From assembly GCA_003290165.1 (NCBI GenBank), contig QNQO01010727.1, forward strand, positions 62,001 through 126,000: a DNA stretch of 64,000 nt, read 5' to 3'. Positions within the stretch are counted from its first letter, which is position 1; every line of letters starts with the position of its first letter. A program made the translations under genes and the position numbers. Shown one piece after another: positions 60,962 to 64,000 of the stretch. The notes below the pieces were generated by a model. The model saw nothing but the letters and a program-made list of their open reading frames with translations, was not told the DNA's origin and searched no databases. The stretch is from Berberis thunbergii (lineage: Eukaryota; Streptophyta; Magnoliopsida; Ranunculales; Berberidaceae).

Positions 60962-61862
60962 CAGCGACGGAGCAGGATTTATGTTGAAGGGGGGGGGGGG
61001 GGGGGGGGGGGGGCGGAGTAATGAGTCATAATTAATTAATGATAATATAGTAATTAATTACTTTAACAAAACAAAAAAAATTGAACAATACATAAATAAC
61101 TATACAAAACATCAATTGCTAAACAAAACTCCATCTAATCTACGGAAAAGAAAATGAATCCAACAAGCTACTTTGTAGGTGTACAAAAGATAAATATATG
61201 GAAGACAAATCAAATTGGTATATAAAATTAATTAGTAAAAATTCATTTCAAATGTAAAATTAGATGTTGACAAAAAAATGGGTTATTGCGATTTTTCACC
61301 TATCATAAATAGCTAATTAGAGGTTACCCTATCATTAAACACTATTACAGTCTCCCCCTAGGACTAGTAATCAACGTGCATTGACTGTCAAAATGCTCAC
61401 GTTGATTACCAAAATGTCCTTCAAACAATAACTCACAAATGAACATCGAGATACAAACATGTATCTTGAGAAAAAAAATTTAATGAATCAAATTTTCATG
61501 TATCTCCAAAAAAAGTCAATGAATAAAATACAAAACTAGAGCTCAAAATACGAATTCATCGAGAAAATACATTTTTTTTTTAAATTTCTTCCTCAAAGAC
61601 GGAAAGATGTTGATGTGGTTGCTGGTTGTTGATGGCGATGGTGGGAAAAACAACTAAGTCAAGCAAAAATGGGCAATTGTCGGTGTCCTAATAAACAGAT
61701 AGAGAAAGCAAATGAGAACAGATAGAAAAAGCAAATGAGAACAGATAGAGAGAAAGGGTGGGGCATGACATATTCGTCAACAAGGGTGGCTATATTAAAA
61801 AATAAATAAATAAAAAAATTGAAGTCAGTGGGGGCAAGTGCCCCCATGTGGCTCCGTCCCTG
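60962..61862. mobile_element. Non-autonomous hAT-like element, copy 4, different family (TSD GATGACCA / GATGAGCA)
   Basis: The 901-bp insertion begins CAGCGACGGAGCAGGATT and ends with GTGGCTCCGTCCCTG, the near-inverted terminus. Flanking 8-mers match at 7 of 8 (60954-60961 and 61863-61870). A 25-base G run lies at 60989-61013 next to the left end, and a gggggc/gccccc palindrome next to the right end. Internally, about 61340-61400 resembles the terminus of the long-TIR element at 31371. No transposase. Confidence 0.75.
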
Positions 61863-61870
61863 GATGAGCA

Positions 61871-63210
61871 TGAATTTTGAAGAAAATATGATGTGAAATA
61901 CAAAGACTTCTCGGGAGGCCACTCTTCTTAGTACTACTCTCAGTAATTGCAAATTTTATTGCTATTAAAATTTTCAAATATTATATAATACTGGGTGTTT
62001 ATGTAGTCAGCTAATCTTTAGTTTACTTGAGGATGATACATTCCTTCAAATTGTTCTCGACAACTCTAAAATCTTAACAAGTTCCTAATTAGGGTTTCAA
62101 ATGAACGTAGTGCTTGAAAACCTAAAAGATCTTATCATCCTTCACTACAATAAAATTTCAACTCTTTGTGAAAAATCCCCAATCCATTTTGCACAACTTG
62201 CTAAAGTTGAGATGAGCTTAATTTGGACACCAAGGAGACGTTTTTGGTCAGCATTTGCAATTGTCAATTTACTTCGAGAAGTGCTCTTTCAAGTCCCTAT
62301 CCATGTTGTTTTCATGGGTTGTATTGTTGGTCAAGAAAAATTGACATATTTCTCTCAAATTTCCTTCCTTGTTCAAGTCGCCTGATAAACTTATAACATA
62401 ATATGTACATGCATACATATCTTCTCCGTCAATTTTGACTTTGACTTAGTATCATGTATTACTCTAATAAATAGATAATAACAAGGATTTTTTTAGTATA
62501 GTAAAAAAAAAACTACGTAAAAGCACGAAACTAATGAAAACTACTCGGATGATAATATAATCTAGAGAGTGAAATTAAAAATAAAACAATGAGGGACCTA
62601 GATTGTGATTCGCAAAGATGGCATACAAGAAGAACCAAAAGAAGGAATAGTGTGTAATTTGGAAGCTAAGAATTGGTCTCAAGTCCCGGTCCTTCGTGGA
62701 GTTGGGGGTGCCCTTAATAGACCACTAGCATCTTTTCCTTGTCCCTGTGTTTGATTTGTTCTTTACGGGGTGTGGGACTTGGTCTTAGTTGGACAATAGT
62801 ACCAAATTGATAATAAAGTCTCTTTAGTGAGACCCATACATTTTGGGGGGTCTCATAAGTGATGACCTACCTGCAGTAAACACTGATGGGAGCTCAAGTG
62901 CTCAACACCTCCCCTGTCCCTTGATGGAACATCCTCTTACTAATCATGTTTGGAGATTGGGGTCTACAAATCATCACTCATTTTTATTTTGATTTGCTTT
63001 TGTAACCCTAATTGGATCCAATGACCAAAGAGTTTTATTGGAGACATTTTTTTTTAATGGACTTTTATTGGAGACTTCAATATCATATGAGAAAGTATTT
63101 TACTCCTTGGAATTTATACATTAGGGTAAAAACCTTGTATCGTGAACTTATTTTTTCATCATCCTAGATTTTTTTTAAAGGACCACAAGATTGATTTCGG
63201 GTATTGTCAA
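61871..63210. other. Intergenic sequence
   Basis: No gene supported. The 94-codon open frame near 62101-62385 has no recognisable domain or splice context. Confidence 0.5.
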
Positions 63211-63214
63211 TGGA

Positions 63215-63355
63215 ATGACAACTCAATGGTTAGAGTTTGACGGATGACACCACTAGATCATGGGTTCAAACCCAACTTGTGAATCTTTATGATTATGAGA
63301 TCTTATAAAAACTTTATGGACTATGACATCTTATAGAAACTCTGATTGCCTTTAA
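63215..63355 (+). mobile_element. tRNA-derived SINE-like remnant
   Basis: A box-A-like actcaatggttagag (63221-63235) is followed about 30 bp later by a perfect box B, gggttcaaaccc (63262-63273). This internal RNA polymerase III promoter layout is the head of a plant SINE. It does not fold as a full tRNA: an acceptor stem is lacking. The 3' part is T-rich and its end is unclear. Confidence 0.5.
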
Positions 63356-64000
63356 AATAAAATAAAAGATATATATTTGTGATTTTTTAAAATAAAAATG
63401 TGACACTTCTATGTTACTACCATAAAAGTTTTCATATGAAATTTCTTTTGTTAAGTAAAAGGGAGATAATGGATCTACTTGGATTTTCAAATTTTGTATT
63501 CTAGTTTGTCATTATAAGTTCGCTCGTAAACTTCCAGTTCACCTTGTATGGTCAGGTAAACTACATTTTGTTTTGTCGATGTTTTGTAGACATGTCTTAG
63601 ACTCGAGACAGACTACACTGATCTTGGACCCAATAGAAATTATTGTTAGATCTAAGATAGAACATATTGTGTTCAAATTCGAGACATACAATACCACTAA
63701 TCATAAAACCAAATTCATGAACCCTAAAAAGTAATGATGAAAGTTTACGATTTCCATTATTGTATCATTGGCAAAAGAGTCTACATTCAAATGTACATTT
63801 TGAAACTTTGAAACATTGGTACATAGGGTATTTATTCATGGGACTTCATCAATCATGCCATTGCCAACCTACAAAATTGAAACCCTAATGAGGAAGAAGA
63901 AAGATGGTATCAATAATGTACCCCAAATAATTTAGGGACATCACCTTTGAATTTCCAACCACAAGGATCCATCCATCTAATGTTATGTCCATTTCTCTCT
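63356..64000. other. Intergenic sequence to the window end
   Basis: AT-rich, no feature recognised. Confidence 0.5.

Noticed and set aside
62101..62385. 94-codon open frame
   Set aside because: No recognisable domain, no splice or promoter context, AT-rich codons; treated as chance.
63221..63273. tRNA gene
   Set aside because: Boxes A and B are present but no acceptor or anticodon stem could be formed.

Overview
This is nuclear DNA from a flowering plant, most likely a eudicot. The evidence is the intron-rich host genes with U2-type splice sites, AT-rich introns, Ty1/copia and Ty3/gypsy LTR retrotransposons with tRNA-Met-type primer sites, Tourist-like MITEs, hAT-like elements, and plant-specific gene families (CCT, BRH1-type RING-H2). 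I cannot name the species from sequence alone.

Host genes, left to right. (1) XPB/ERCC3, the TFIIH helicase, runs 1-15397 on the + strand. It lacks its 5' end but has 17 clean exons in one open frame. (2) A CCT-domain gene lies at 29180-30846 (-). All its exons and splice sites are present, but three single-base shifts break the frame. (3) A PLAC8-family Cys-rich gene spans 34273-47206 (+). It has two microexons (22 and 19 bp) and an 11.55 kb intron full of transposons. (4) Pieces of a putative signal-peptide/EGF-like/transmembrane gene lie at 47692-55102 (-), broken by small shifts and split by a Ty3 element. (5) An intact BRH1-like RING-H2 gene is at 57110-57616 (-). From memory, XPB, CCT, PLAC8 and RING neighbours also sit together in Arabidopsis (At5g41360/70-380-390-400), so this looks like an old conserved block. 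The genes share no obvious pathway.

Mobile DNA fills much of the rest. There is a Ty1/copia element at 18901-23338 (-, TSD TATAC, protease region deleted), a chromodomain Ty3/gypsy element at 36731-42323 (+, TSD TTGAA) inside PLAC8 intron 2, and a second chromodomain Ty3/gypsy element at 48292-53824 (-) inside the EGF-like gene. Four non-autonomous hAT-like elements have 8-bp target duplications (11674-12480, 17873-18160, 35092-36442, 60962-61862). The third is nested in a Tourist-like MITE (34999-36675) whose sister copy is at 24639-24957. There are also fold-back elements, a long-TIR element (31371-32583), LINE and SINE remnants, and an AT-rich dispersed repeat.

The most unusual structures are: a chimeric patch in one LTR of the second Ty3 element, made of local copies that include a perfect 31-base inverted copy of host-gene sequence about 600 bp away; an apparently orphaned promoter with AACGG (MSA-like) motifs near 16.2-16.7 kb; a GC-AG intron in XPB; and a clustering of single-base frameshifts in three of the five host genes. 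I found no rRNA genes, tRNA genes, CRISPR arrays or bacterial-type operons.
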